64,000 nucleotides of DNA, taken from contig CM068839.1 in NCBI GenBank assembly GCA_028554795.2, positions 87,875,540-87,939,539 on the forward strand. The letters are read 5' to 3'. Both the position numbers and the translations under genes were made by a program. This document shows, in pieces, positions 10,639-23,610 of the stretch. The notes under the pieces are model-generated. The model worked only from the letters and a program-made list of their open reading frames with translations, made no database searches and was not told where the DNA came from. This DNA is from Sinohyriopsis cumingii. Its lineage: Eukaryota; Mollusca; Bivalvia; Unionida; Unionidae. The stretch's first letter is position 1. Every line of letters starts with the position of its first letter.

Positions 10639-11661
10639 CTAATTATCATGCAGGTCAAAGGTCTTGGTGATTTCGATGAACATCATGTAGAGTGGTTGAC
10701 CTTGCTCTGTGTTCTTCTCTTGGAGTTGTCGTATGGAAAAAATCCTGTCTGTCGTCGACCTGCCTGCTTTAAAGCCGCACTGGGATTCCAGGTGCACACG
10801 GTCCGCCAGCAACTGCAGCCTGTTGAGTATAATGTGGGCATACACTTTGCCAACGATGCTCAGAAGCGAGATCCCTCTGTAGTTATTACAGTCACTGAGG
10901 TCGCCATTGTTTTTGTAAACGGTATCTCGCGCATATCTTGGGGGACCGCTCCTTTCCTTCCAGCAGAGACAAAGTAGCTCATGCAGCGGCTGAAGCAATG
11001 TTGGTTTCCCACGTTCTATAGCTTTGGGCGGGATGCTGTCACTACCTGGTGCTTTGTCGTTTGGGTGGGAGTCGATTGCTTTGCTGAGCTCCTCTAAGGT
11101 GGGCACTTTGTCGAGCTCATCCATGGTGGGCAGTTTTTATGCTGCTAGGGGCCGCATCGGTGACTAGCATATCCTGGGAGTATAGCTCTGAGTAGTGTTC
11201 CACCCATCTGGCCATCTGTTGCTCACAGTCAGTGATCTCCTCTCCCCTCAGAGATTTCCGGGGAACGGCCCCTTTCACCGTAGGGCCTAGAGCCTTCTTG
11301 ATACCACAGTACATACCTTGGATGTTTCCGGACTCGGCAGTGTGCTGGAGTCCTTCACATAGTTGTTACCAGTACTCGTTCGCGCACTGTCTAGTGATTG
11401 TGTTGGGTGTTGCTTCGAGCACTTCTGAGATCAACAAGCGTCCGTCCATTAAGGCATTTTTTTGTAACGTTTGAAGGCTTTTCGTTTGTCTTCGATTATT
11501 GGTTCCATCCTTGATAGATGTGCGTTGAACCAGTCCTGGCTGGGCCGTTCCTTTTTGCCAAACATGGCCATGGCTGTGCTGTAGATTGCACCCTTCATGG
11601 CGTTCCACATGGCTGTGGCATCGTGGTCTGGCAGGTCCTGGAGTGTCTGGTCCATGGCTAG
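10639..11661 (-). mobile_element. LINE ORF2 remnant, A1' (A/B intermediate)
   Basis: The RT frame is 10639-11124. The 3' end of RT mixes types: 'caaaggtc' and TKTFD as in B, but FIE as in A (FIEITKTFD). The rest follows A1, with intact KKERPSQDW, the linker TAA, the T-run frameshift, and neither the B 1-bp loss nor the B 10-bp duplication. MDELDKV matches later B copies. Confidence 0.92.
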
Positions 11662-12243
11662 TATGACAATACAAGAGTATATCACAATTCTACTAGTCCA
11701 GCTCTGGGATTATTTCAGAGACGTACGACCATTCAATCAAAATGCAATTAAACATTTTATAATTTGATTGGTATTGAATGTTCTAGTTCGAGGTTATCAA
11801 AAGCAAATTACATGAAAGAACTGCACAATTCTGCAGGTGCCACATTTTACTTATATAAACACATGTACCATGGAAAAGGAAAAAAATAGCCAAATAGATT
11901 CATATATTACCAAAACATAATGCAAATAGACTTTTTTTAAATATAAATTATTACAAAAAGTGCACGTGTAAGATTTATAAATTCTTTGATTGATCTTTTT
12001 TATTCTGGCTGTGTCATACAGCAGTTGGATATTTAAAATCAGTTATAATCCTTATTACTGCAGCATATATACTTGTTAATTATTCTGACCAAGCATTATG
12101 CTATGAGAATTGCATTGCATAAATGGAAATATATTGTACTGCAAACCCACTTCCTCACATCCGACCCTGTTATCTGTTCAATGAATGTATTCTACAAGTA
12201 TGCTCAGTGGCATGAATATGTGTTTTCTCTGAAATGTTTCAAA

Positions 12244-13634
12244 CTTAATGCAAAATAATGGTGAAAGACAAACGTTAATTCAAATAAAGCATCACACACA
12301 TACACACGAATGCAACAAGTGTATACAGACAGGATGTCTTTCTTTGTCATACTATTTACACCGATAAATCAACAATAACTACTTAAAAGTGTTTTATTCA
12401 ATTTTTAAATTCGGAAAAATGTGAGAAATAGAATAAAACTCAAGAAATATTTATTTGTTGGTATTCCGCAGCGTGACAAATGGAACGTAACGCTCAGTGT
12501 AATTTCGACAATTTAGAACAAATGTTCATAACCGACAAAAAGATTTCAAAGAAACTATATATGTAATCTTTACTGGTTCGATCTACAAGTAAATAGCTGC
12601 AGGATTCAGCTAATGGTGTACATTTCAAAAGGGAAATGGGATGAAAATGTCTCGAAGTAATTGTAACCAAAGTGTACTAAAAGATTACATAGCTCGCCTC
12701 TTTGAAGTAATTATAAACAATGTAATAAACGAGTATGTATCTCAACAATTTGATGTAATTGTAACCAGAGTACTAAAGCCGAGTAAATATCTCAACTCGT
12801 TGAAGCAACTGTATAACTGTAACAAGAGTAATAAATGGGTATATATCTCAACTCTCTGAAGTAATTGTAACCAAAGTACAATAAATGATTACATAGCTCA
12901 TCTCTTAGAGGTAATTGTAACTAGTCTAATAAACTATTACATATCTCAGCTCTTCCAAGCAATTGTAAACAAAATGTAATAAATAACAGCTTAGATGACC
13001 TCTTCGATGCATTTAATAGTCTTCAGTTTACATAATAAAACTAATTATCATGCAGGTCAAAGGTCTTGGTGAGGTCGATGAACATCATGTAGAGTGGTTG
13101 ACCTTGCTCTGTGTTCTTCTCTTGGAGTTGTCGTATGGAAAATATCCTGTCTGTCGTCGACGTGCCTGCATTAAAGCCGCACTGGGATTCCAGGTGCACA
13201 CTGTCCGCCAGCAACTGCAGCCTGTTGAATATAATGCGGGCATACACGTTGCCAACGATGCTCAGAAGCGAGATCAAGCGAGATCCCTCTGTAATTATTA
13301 CAGTCACTGAGGTCGCCATTGTTTTTGTAAACGGTGTCTCGCGCATGTCTTGGGGATCCGCTCCTTCCTCCCAGCAGAGACAAAGTAGCTCATGCAGTGG
13401 CTGAAGCAATGTTTGTTTCCCACGATCGATAGATTCGGGCGGGATGATGTCACTACCTGGTGCTTTGTCGTTTGGGAGGGAGTCGATTGCTTTGCTGAGC
13501 TCCTCTAAGGTGGGCACTTTGTCGAGCTCATCCATGGTGGGCAGTTTTTATGCTGCTAGGGGTCGCATCGTTGACTGACATTTCTTGGGAGTATAGCTCT
13601 AGGTAGTGTTCCACCCATCTGGCCATCTGTCATA
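12244..13634. repeat. Monomer B (transitional)
   Basis: 1391 bp, minisatellite at 12651-12989 with 'aaatgggtat' removing the usual stop of the overlapping ORF. It keeps the early 'ggatccgctcc' but has 'gacatgatg' near 13721, as in later copies. Confidence 0.95.
13041..13629 (-). mobile_element. LINE RT remnant, B type (transitional)
   Basis: The frame is 13041-13535, with the 1-bp loss and 10-bp duplication. Private changes: GTSTTD for GRSTTD, ESIDRG for EAIERE/G, and RETPF for REIPF. Motif A is FIDLTKTFD. Confidence 0.92.
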
Positions 13635-16031
13635 CTTAATGCAAAATAATGGTGAAAGACAAACGTTAATTCAAATAAAGCATCGCACACATACACACGA
13701 ATGCAACAAGTGTATACAGACATGATGTCTTCCGTCGTCATACTATATACACCGGCTAATCAACAATAACTACTTAAAAGTGTTTAATTCAATTTTTAAA
13801 TTCACAAAAAATGTGAGAAATACAATAAAACTCAAGAAATCTTTATTTGTTGGTATTCCGCAGCGTAACAAATGGAACGTAACGCCCAGTGTAATTTCGA
13901 CAATTTAGAACAAATCTTCATATGCGACAAAAAGATTTCAAAGAAACTATATATGTAATCTTTACTGGTTCGATCTACAAGTAAATAACTCCAGGATTCA
14001 GTTTATGGTGTACATTTCAAAAGGGAAATGGGATGAAATTATCTCGAAGTAATTGTAAGCAAAGTGTACTAAAAGATTACATAGCTCGCCTCTTTGAAGT
14101 AATTATAAACAATGTAATAAACGAGTATGTATCTCAACTATTTGATGTAATTGAAACCAGAGTATTAAAGCCGAGTAAATATCTCAACTCGTTGAAGTAA
14201 CTGTATAACTGTAAAAAGAGTAATAAATAAGTATATATCTCAATTCTGTGAAGTAATTGTAACCAAAATACAATAAATGATTACATAGCTCATCTCTTAG
14301 AGGTAATTGTAACTAGTCTAATAAACTATTACATATCTCAGCTCTTCCAAGCAATTGTTAACAAAATGTAATAAATAACAGCTTAGATGACCTCTTCGAT
14401 GCATTTAATAGTCTTCAGTTTACATAATAAAAACTAATTATCATGCAGGTCAATGGTCTTGGTGAGTTCAATGAACATCATGTAGAGTGGTTGACCTTGC
14501 TCTGTGTTCTTCTCTTGGAGTTGTCGTATGGAAAAGATCATGTCTGTCGTCGACCTGCCTGCTTTAAAGCCGCACTGGGATTCCAGGTACACACTGTCCG
14601 CCAGCAACTGCAGCCTGTTGAGTATAATGCGAGAATACACTTTGCCAACGATGCTCAGAAGCGAGATCCCTCTGTAATTATTACAGTCACTGAGGTCGCC
14701 ATTGTTTTTGTAAACGGTATCTCGCGCATATCTTGGAGGACCGCTCCTTTCCTCCCAGCAGAGACAAAGTAGCTCATGCAGCAGCTGAAGCAATGTTGGT
14801 TTCCCACGTTCGATAGCTTTGGGCGGGATGCTGTCACTACATTGTGCTTTGTCGTTTGGGACGGAGTCGATTGCTTTGTTGAGCTCCTCTAAGGTGGGCA
14901 CTTTGTGGAGCTCCTCTATGGTGGGCAGTTTTTATGCTGCTAGGGCTGCATCGGTGACTGACATTTCTTGGGAGCATAGCTCTGAGTAGTGTTCCACCCA
15001 TAAGGCCATCTGCTGCTCGCAGTCAGTGATCTCCTCTCCCGTCAGAGATTTCTGGCGGACGATCCCTTTCACCATAGGGCCTAGAGCCTTCTTGATATCA
15101 CAGTACATACCTTGGATGTTTCCGGATTCGGCACTGCGCTGGAGTCCTTCACATAGTTGTTACCAGTACTCGTTCGCGCACTGTCTAGCGATGTGTTGGG
15201 TGTTGCTTCGTGCGCTTCTGAGATCAGCAAGCATCCGTTCATTAGGGCATTTTTTGTAAGCTTTGAAGGCTTTTCATTTGTCTTCGATTATTGGTTCTAT
15301 CCTTGATAGATGTGCGCTGAACTAGTGCCAAACGTGGCCGTGGCTGTGCTGTAGATGACACCCTTCATGGCGCTCCACATGGCTGTGGCATCGTGATCTG
15401 GCAGGTCTTGGAGTGCCTGGTCCAGGGCTAGTATGAGAATACAAGAGTATATCACAATTATGCTCATGCAGCTCTGAGATTTTTTCAGAGACGTACGAAA
15501 ATTCAATCAAAATCCAATTAAACATTTTATAATTTCATTTGTATTAAATGTTCTAATTCGAGGTTATTAAAAGCTTATTACATGAATAAACTGCACAATT
15601 TTGCAGGTGCCACATTTTACTTAAATAAAAACAGACACCATGAAAAAGGAAAAATCAGCCAAATATATTCATATATTACCAAAACATAATGCAATAGACT
15701 TTTTTATATAAATTATTACAAAAAGTGCACATGTAAGATTTATAAATTCTTTGGTTGATCTTTTTTATTCTGGCTGTATCATACAGGAAATGTTTTTTAA
15801 ACTAAACAGGCATTGGATATTGAAAATCAATTATAATCCTTATTATTGCAGCATATATACTTGTCAATTATTCTGGCCAAGCATTATGCTATAAGAATTG
15901 CATTGCATAAATGGAAATATATTGTACTGCAAACCCACTTCCTCACATCCGACCCTGTTATCTGTTGAATGAATGTATTCTACAAGTATCCTCAATGGCA
16001 TGAATATGTGTTTTCTCTGAAATGTTTCAAA
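13635..16031. repeat. Monomer A2
   Basis: 2397 bp, minisatellite at 14043-14381. It keeps A1-like 'attctgtgaag' and B-like 'ctcttagagg' in the minisatellite, and has private 'acccataaggcc' near 15000. It is a mosaic at the left edge of the homogenised block. Confidence 0.95.
14434..15431 (-). mobile_element. LINE ORF2 remnant, A2 type
   Basis: The RT frame is 14434-14901. Variants: LADSVYLES (B-like DSV), DLSDCNN as in A1 and NDKAQCSD as in the 8239 copy. The A2 linker deletion is present. Confidence 0.91.
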
Positions 16032-17421
16032 CTTAATGCAAAATAATGGTGAAAGACAAACGTTAATTCAAATAAAGCATCACACACATACACACGAATG
16101 CAACAAGTGTATACAGACAGGATGTCTTTCTTTGTCATACTATTTACACCGATAAATCAACAATAACTACTTGAAAGTGTTTTATTCAATTTTTAAATTC
16201 GGAAAAATGTGAGAAATACAATAAAACTCAAGAAATATTTATTTGTTGGTATTCCGCAGCGTGACAAATGGAACGTAACGCTCAGTGTAATTTCGACAAT
16301 TTAGAACAAATGTTCATAACCGACAAAAAGATTTCAAAGAAACTATATATGTAATCTTTACTGGTTCGATCTACAAGTAAATAGCTGCAGGATTCAGCTA
16401 ATGGTGTACATTTCAAAAGGGAAATGGGATGAAATTGTCTCGAAGTAATTGTAACCAAAGCGTACTAAAAGATTACATAGCTCGCCTCTTTGAAGTAATT
16501 ATAAACAATGTAATAAACGAGTATGTATCTCAACAATTTGATGTAATTGTAACCAGAGTACTAAAGCCGAGTAAATATCTCAACTCGTTGAAGCAACTGT
16601 ATAACTGTAACAAGAGTAATAAATGAGTATATATCTCAACTCTCTGAAGTAATTGTAACCAAAGTACAATAAATGATTACATAGCTCATCTCTTAGAGGT
16701 AATTGTAACTAGTCTAATAAACTATTACATATCTCAGCTCTTCCAAGCAATTGTAAACAAAATGTAATAAATAACAGCTTAGATGACCTCTTCGATGCAT
16801 TTAATAGTCTTCAGTTTACATAATAAAACTAATTATCATGCAGGTCAAAGGTCTTGGTGAGGTCGATGAACATCATGTAGAGTGGTTGACCTTGCTCTGT
16901 GTTCTTCTCTTGGAGTTGTCGTATGGAAAATATCCTGTCTGTCGTCGACCTGCCTGCATTAAAGCCGCACTGGGATTCCAGGTGCACACTGTCCGCCAGC
17001 AACTGCAGCCTGTTGAATATAATGCGGGCATACACGTTGCCAACGATGCTCAGAAGCGAGATCAAGCGAGATCCCTCTGTAATTATTACAGTCACTGAGG
17101 TCGCCATTGTTTTTGTAAACGGTATCTCGCGCATGTCTTGGGGTCCGCTCCTTCCTCCCAGCAGAGACAAAGTAGCTCATGCAGTGGCTGAAGGAATGTT
17201 TGTTTCCCACGTTCGATAGCTTCGGGCGGGATGATGTCACTACCTGGTGCTTTGTCGTTTGGGAGGGAGTCGATTGCTTTGCTGAGCTCCTCTAAGGTGG
17301 GCACTTTGTCGAGCTCATCCATGGTGGGCAGTTTTTATGCTGCTAGGGGCCGCATCGGTGACTGACATTTCTTGGGAGTATAGCTCTAGGTAGTGTTCCA
17401 CCCATCTGGCCATCTGTCATA
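16032..17421. repeat. Monomer B (late subtype, first)
   Basis: 1390 bp, minisatellite at 16439-16777. It is the first copy with 'ttggggtccgctcc', one base shorter than the early 'ttggggatccgctcc'. Confidence 0.95.
16829..17416 (-). mobile_element. LINE RT remnant, B type (late)
   Basis: The extra 1-bp loss near 17143 breaks the frame that earlier B copies kept open. The RT fragment now lies in two frames, 16829-17170 and 17092-17322. Motif A is FIDLTKTFD. The 10-bp duplication is retained. Confidence 0.92.
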
Positions 17422-19820
17422 CTTAATGCAAAATAATGGTGAAAGACAAACGTTAATTCAAATAAAGCATCGCACACATACACACGAATGCAACAAGTGT
17501 ATACAGACATGATGTCTTCCGTCGTCATACTATATACACCGGCTAATCAACAATAACTACTTAAAAGTGTTTAATTCAATTTTTAAATTCACAAAAATGT
17601 GAGAAATACAATAAAACTCAAGAAATCTTTATTTGTTGGTATTCCGCAGCGTAACAAATGGAACGTAACGCCCAGTGTAATTTCGACAATTTAGAACAAA
17701 TCTTCATATGCGACAAAAAGATTTCAAAGAAACTATATATGTAATCTTTACTGGTTCGATCTACAAGTAAATAACTCCAGGATTCAGTTTATGGTGTACA
17801 TTTCAAAAGGGAAATGGGATGAAATTATCTCGAAGTAATTGTAAGCAAAGTGTACTAAAAGATTACATAGCTCGCCTCTTTGAAGTAATTATAAACAATG
17901 TAATAAACGAGTATGTATCTCAACTATTTGATGTAATTGAAACCAGAGTATTAAAGCCGAGTAAATATCTCAACTCGTTGAAGTAACTGTATAACTGTAA
18001 AAAGAGTAATAAATAAGTATATATCTCAATTCTCTGAAGTAATTGTAACCAAAATACAATAAATGATTACATAGCTCATCTCTTCAAGGTAATTGTAACT
18101 AGTCTAATAAACTATTACATATCTCAGCTCTTCCAAGCAATTGTTAACAAAATGTAATAAATAACAGCTTAGATGACCTCTTCGATGCATTTAATAGTCT
18201 TCAGTTTACATAATAAAATCTAATTATCATGCAGGTCAATGGTCTTGGTGAGTTCAATGAACATCATGTAGAGTGGTTGACCTTGCTCTGTGTTCTTCTC
18301 TTGGAGTTGTCGTATGGAAAAGATCATGTCTGTCGTCGACCTGCCTGCTTTAAAGCCGCACTGGGATTCCAGGTGCACACGGTCCGCCAGCAACTGCAGC
18401 CTGTTGAGTATAATGCGAGAATACACTTTGCCAACGATGCTCAGAAGCGAGATCCCTCTGTAATTATTACAGTTACTGAGGTCGCCATTGTTTTTGTAAA
18501 CGGTATCTCGCGCATATCTTGGAGGACCGCTCCTTTCCTCCCAGCAGAGACAAAGTAGCTCATGCAGCAGCTGAAGCAATGTTGGTTTCCCACGTTCGAT
18601 AGCTTTGGGCGGGATGCTGTCACTACATGGTGCTTTGTCGTTTGGGACGGAGTCGATTGCTTTGTTGAGCTCCTCTAAGGTGGGCACTTTGTGGAGCTCC
18701 TCTATGGTGGGCAGTTTTTATGCTGCTAGGGCTGCATCGGTGACTGACATTTCTTGGGAGCATAGCTCTGAGTAGTGTTCCACCCATCTGGCCATCTGTT
18801 GCTCGCAGTCAGTGATCTCCTCTCCCGTCAGAGATTTCTGGCGGACGATCCCTTTCACCATAGGGCCTAGAGCCTTCTTGATATCACAGTACATACCTTG
18901 GATGTTTCCGGATTCGGCACTGCGCTGGAGTCCTTCACATAGTTGTTACCAGTACTCGTTCGCGCACTGTCTAGCGATGTGTTGGGTGTTGCTTCGTGCG
19001 CTTCTGAGATCAGCAAGCATCCGTTCATTAGGGCATTTTTTGTAAGCTTTGAAGGCTTTTCATTTGTCTTCGATTATTGGTTCTATCCTTGATAGATGTG
19101 CGCTGAACTAGTGCCAAACGTGGCCATGGCTGTGCTGTAGATGACACCCTTCATGGCGCTCCACATGGCTGTGGCATCGTGATCTGGCAGGTCTTGGAGT
19201 GCCTGGTCCAGGGCTAGTATGAGAATACAAGAGTATATCACAATTATGCTCATGCAGCTCTGAGATTTTTTCAGAGACGTACGAAAATTCAATCAAAATC
19301 CAATTAAACATTTTATAATTTCATTTGTATTAAATGTTCTAATTCGAGGTTATTAAAAGCTTATTACATGAATAAACTGCACAATTTTGCAGGTGCCACA
19401 TTTTACTTAAATAAAAACAGACACCATGAAAAAGGAAAAATCAGCCAAATATATTCATATATTACCAAAACATAATGCAAATAGACTTTTTTTTATATAA
19501 ATTATTACAAAAAGTGCACATGTAAGATTTATAAATTCTTTGGTTGATCTTTTTTATTCTGGCTGTGTCATACAGGAAATGTTTTTTAAACTAAACAGGC
19601 ATTGGATATTGAAAATCAATTATAATTCTTATTATTGCAGCATATATACTTGTCAATTATTCTGGCCAAGCATTATGCTATAAGAATTGCATTGCATAAA
19701 TGGAAATATATTGTACTGCAAACCCACTTCCTCACATCCGACCCTGTTATCTGTTGAATGAATGTATTCTACAAGTATCCTCAATGGCATGAATATGTGT
19801 TTTCTCTGAAATGTTTCAAA
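17422..19820. repeat. Monomer A2
   Basis: 2399 bp, minisatellite at 17829-18167. It carries 'aataaaatctaatt' just before the LINE fragment, a marker of the A2 copies at 17422-34980, and 'tataattctt' in the AT spacer. Confidence 0.95.
18220..19217 (-). mobile_element. LINE ORF2 remnant, A2 type
   Basis: The RT frame 18220-18687 gives the commonest A2 translation (SVPNDKAPCSD, DLSNCNN, KVYSRI, FIELTKTID). Confidence 0.92.
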
Positions 19821-21210
19821 CTTAATGCAAAATAATGGTGAAAGACAAACGTTAATTCAAATAAAGCATCACACACATACACACGAATGCAACAAGTGTA
19901 TACAGACAGGATGTCTTTCTTTGTCATACTATTTACACCGATAAATCAACAATAACTACTTGAAAGTGTTTTATTCAATTTTTAAATTCGGAAAAATGTG
20001 AGAAATACAATAAAACTCAAGAAATATTTATTTGTTGGTATTCCGCAGCGTGACAAATGGAACGTAACGCTCAGTGTAATTTCGACAATTTAGAACAAAT
20101 GTTCATAACCGACAAAAAGATTTCAAAGAAACTATATATGTAATCTTTACTGGTTCGATCTACAAGTAAATAGCTGCAGGATTCAGCTAATGGTGTACAT
20201 TTCAAAAGGGAAATGGGATGAAATTGTCTCGAAGTAATTGTAACCAAAGCGTACTAAAAGATTACATAGCTCGCCTCTTTGAAGTAATTATAAACAATGT
20301 AATAAACGAGTATGTATCTCAACAATTTGATGTAATTGTAACCAGAGTACTAAAGCCGAGTAAATATCTCAACTCGTTGAAGCAACTGTATAACTGTAAC
20401 AAGAGTAATAAATGAGTATATATCTCAACTCTCTGAAGTAATTGTAACCAAAGTACAATAAATGATTACATAGCTCATCTCTTAGAGGTAATTGTAACTA
20501 GTCTAATAAACTATTACATATCTCAGCTCTTCCAAGCAATTGTAAACAAAATGTAATAAATAACAGCTTAGATGACCTCTTCGATGCATTTAATAGTCTT
20601 CAGTTTACATAATAAAACTAATTATCATGCAGGTCAAAGGTCTTGGTGAGGTCGATGAACATCATGTAGAGTGGTTGACCTTGCTCTGTGTTCTTCTCTT
20701 GGAGTTGTCGTATGGAAAATATCCTGTCTGTCGTCGACCTGCCTGCATTAAAGCCGCACTGGGATTCCAGGTGCACACTGTCCGCCAGCAACTGCAGCCT
20801 GTTGAATATAATGCGGGCATACACGTTGCCAACGATGCTCAGAAGCGAGATCAAGCGAGATCCCTCTGTAATTATTACAGTCACTGAGGTCGCCATTGTT
20901 TTTGTAAACGGTATCTCGCGCATGTCTTGGGGTCCGCTCCTTCCTCCCAGCAGAGACAAAGTAGCTCATGCAGTGGCTGAAGGAATGTTTGTTTCCCACG
21001 TTCGATAGCTTCGGGCGGGATGATGTCACTACCTGGTGCTTTGTCGTTTGGGAGGGAGTCGATTGCTTTGCTGAGCTCCTCTAAGGTGGGCACTTTGTCG
21101 AGCTCATCCATGGTGGGCAGTTTTTATGCTGCTAGGGGCCGCATCGGTGACTGACATTTCTTGGGAGTATAGCTCTAGGTAGTGTTCCACCCATCTGGCC
21201 ATCTGTCATA
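19821..21210. repeat. Monomer B (late)
   Basis: 1390 bp, minisatellite at 20228-20566. Consensus late B. Confidence 0.95.
20618..21205 (-). mobile_element. LINE RT remnant, B type (late)
   Basis: Split frames 20618-20959 and 20881-21111. The translation is the late-B consensus. Confidence 0.92.
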
Positions 21211-23610
21211 CTTAATGCAAAATAATGGTGAAAGACAAACGTTAATTCAAATAAAGCATCGCACACATACACACGAATGCAACAAGTGTATACAGACATG
21301 ATGTCTTCCGTCGTCATACTATATACACCGGCTAATCAACAATAACTACTTAAAAGTGTTTAATTCAATTTTTAAATTCACAAAAATGTGAGAAATACAA
21401 TAAAACTCAAGAAATCTTTATTTGTTGGTATTCCGCAGCGTAACAAATGGAACGTAACGCCCAGTGTAATTTCGACAATTTAGAACAAATCTTCATATGC
21501 GACAAAAAGATTTCAAAGAAACTATATATGTAATCTTTACTGGTTCGATCTACAAGTAAATAACTCCAGGATTCAGTTTATGGTGTACATTTCAAAAGGG
21601 AAATGGGATGAAATTATCTCGAAGTAATTGTAAGCAAAGTGTACTAAAAGATTACATAGCTCGCCTCTTTGAAGTAATTATAAACAATGTAATAAACGAG
21701 TATGTATCTCAACTATTTGATGTAATTGAAACCAGAGTATTAAAGCCGAGTAAATATCTCAACTCGTTGAAGTAACTGTATAACTGTAAAAAGAGTAATA
21801 AATAAGTATATATCTCAATTCTCTGAAGTAATTGTAACCAAAATACAATAAATGATTACATAGCTCATCTCTTCAAGGTAATTGTAACTAGTCTAATAAA
21901 CTATTACATATCTCAGCTCTTCCAAGCAATTGTTAACAAAATGTAATAAATAACAGCTTAGATGACCTCTTCGATGCATTTAATAGTCTTCAGTTTACAT
22001 AATAAAATCTAATTATCATGCAGGTCAATGGTCTTGGTGAGTTCAATGAACATCATGTAGAGTGGTTGACCTTGCTCTGTGTTCTTCTCTTGGAGTTGTC
22101 GTATGGAAAAGATCATGTCTGTCGTCGACCTGCCTGCTTTAAAGCCGCACTGGGATTCCAGGTGCACACGGTCCGCCAGCAACTGCAGCCTGTTGAGTAT
22201 AATGCGAGAATACACTTTGCCAACGATGCTCAGAAGCGAGATCCCTCTGTAATTATTACAGTTACTGAGGTCGCCATTGTTTTTGTAAACGGTATCTCGC
22301 GCATATCTTGGAGGACCGCTCCTTTCCTCCCAGCAGAGACAAAGTAGCTCATGCAGCAGCTGAAGCAATGTTGGTTTCCCACGTTCGATAGCTTTGGGCG
22401 GGATGCTGTCACTACATGGTGCTTTGTCGTTTGGGACGGAGTCGATTGCTTTGTTGAGCTCCTCTAAGGTGGGCACTTTGTGGAGCTCCTCTATGGTGGG
22501 CAGTTTTTATGCTGCTAGGGCTGCATCGGTGACTGACATTTCTTGGGAGCATAGCTCTGAGTAGTGTTCCACCCATCTGGCCATCTGTTGCTCGCAGTCA
22601 GTGATCTCCTCTCCCGTCAGAGATTTCTGGCGGACGATCCCTTTCACCATAGGGCCTAGAGCCTTCTTGATATCACAGTACATACCTTGGATGTTTCCGG
22701 ATTCGGCACTGCGCTGGAGTCCTTCACATAGTTGTTACCAGTACTCGTTCGCGCACTGTCTAGCGATGTGTTGGGTGTTGCTTCGTGCGCTTCTGAGATC
22801 AGCAAGCATCCGTTCATTAGGGCATTTTTTGTAAGCTTTGAAGGCTTTTCATTTGTCTTCGATTATTGGTTCTATCCTTGATAGATGTGCGCTGAACTAG
22901 TGCCAAACGTGGCCATGGCTGTGCTGTAGATGACACCCTTCATGGCGCTCCACATGGCTGTGGCATCGTGATCTGGCAGGTCTTGGAGTGCCTGGTCCAG
23001 GGCTAGTATGAGAATACAAGAGTATATCACAATTATGCTCATGCAGCTCTGAGATTTTTTCAGAGACGTACGAAAATTCAATCAAAATCCAATTAAACAT
23101 TTTATAATTTCATTTGTATTAAATGTTCTAATTCGAGGTTATTAAAAGCTTATTACATGAATAAACTGCACAATTTTGCAGGTGCCACATTTTACTTAAA
23201 TAAAAACAGACACCATGAAAAAGGAAAAATCAGCCAAATATATTCATATATTACCAAAACATAATGCAAATAGACTTTTTTTTTATATAAATTATTACAA
23301 AAAGTGCACATGTAAGATTTATAAATTCTTTGGTTGATCTTTTTTATTCTGGCTGTGTCATACAGGAAATGTTTTTTAAACTAAACAGGCATTGGATATT
23401 GAAAATCAATTATAATTCTTATTATTGCAGCATATATACTTGTCAATTATTCTGGCCAAGCATTATGCTATAAGAATTGCATTGCATAAATGGAAATATA
23501 TTGTACTGCAAACCCACTTCCTCACATCCGACCCTGTTATCTGTTGAATGAATGTATTCTACAAGTATCCTCAATGGCATGAATATGTGTTTTCTCTGAA
23601 ATGTTTCAAA
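21211..23610. repeat. Monomer A2
   Basis: 2400 bp, minisatellite at 21618-21956. It shares 'tataattctt' with the previous A2 and has a T run one base longer near 23275. Confidence 0.95.
22009..23006 (-). mobile_element. LINE ORF2 remnant, A2 type
   Basis: RT frame 22009-22476. Its translation equals the 18220 copy. Confidence 0.92.

Larger units (their letters stand above)
9839..12243. repeat. Monomer A1' (β flank + full-length A1 body)
   Basis: 2405 bp. The left flank carries β alleles ('gcgtgacaaatgg', 'cataaccaac', 'tagctgcaggattcag') plus many private changes ('attcaattgttaaatttgg', 'cgtaattcccag'). The body is full length and A1-like, without the B deletion. It is the most divergent monomer in the window. 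Confidence 0.94.
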
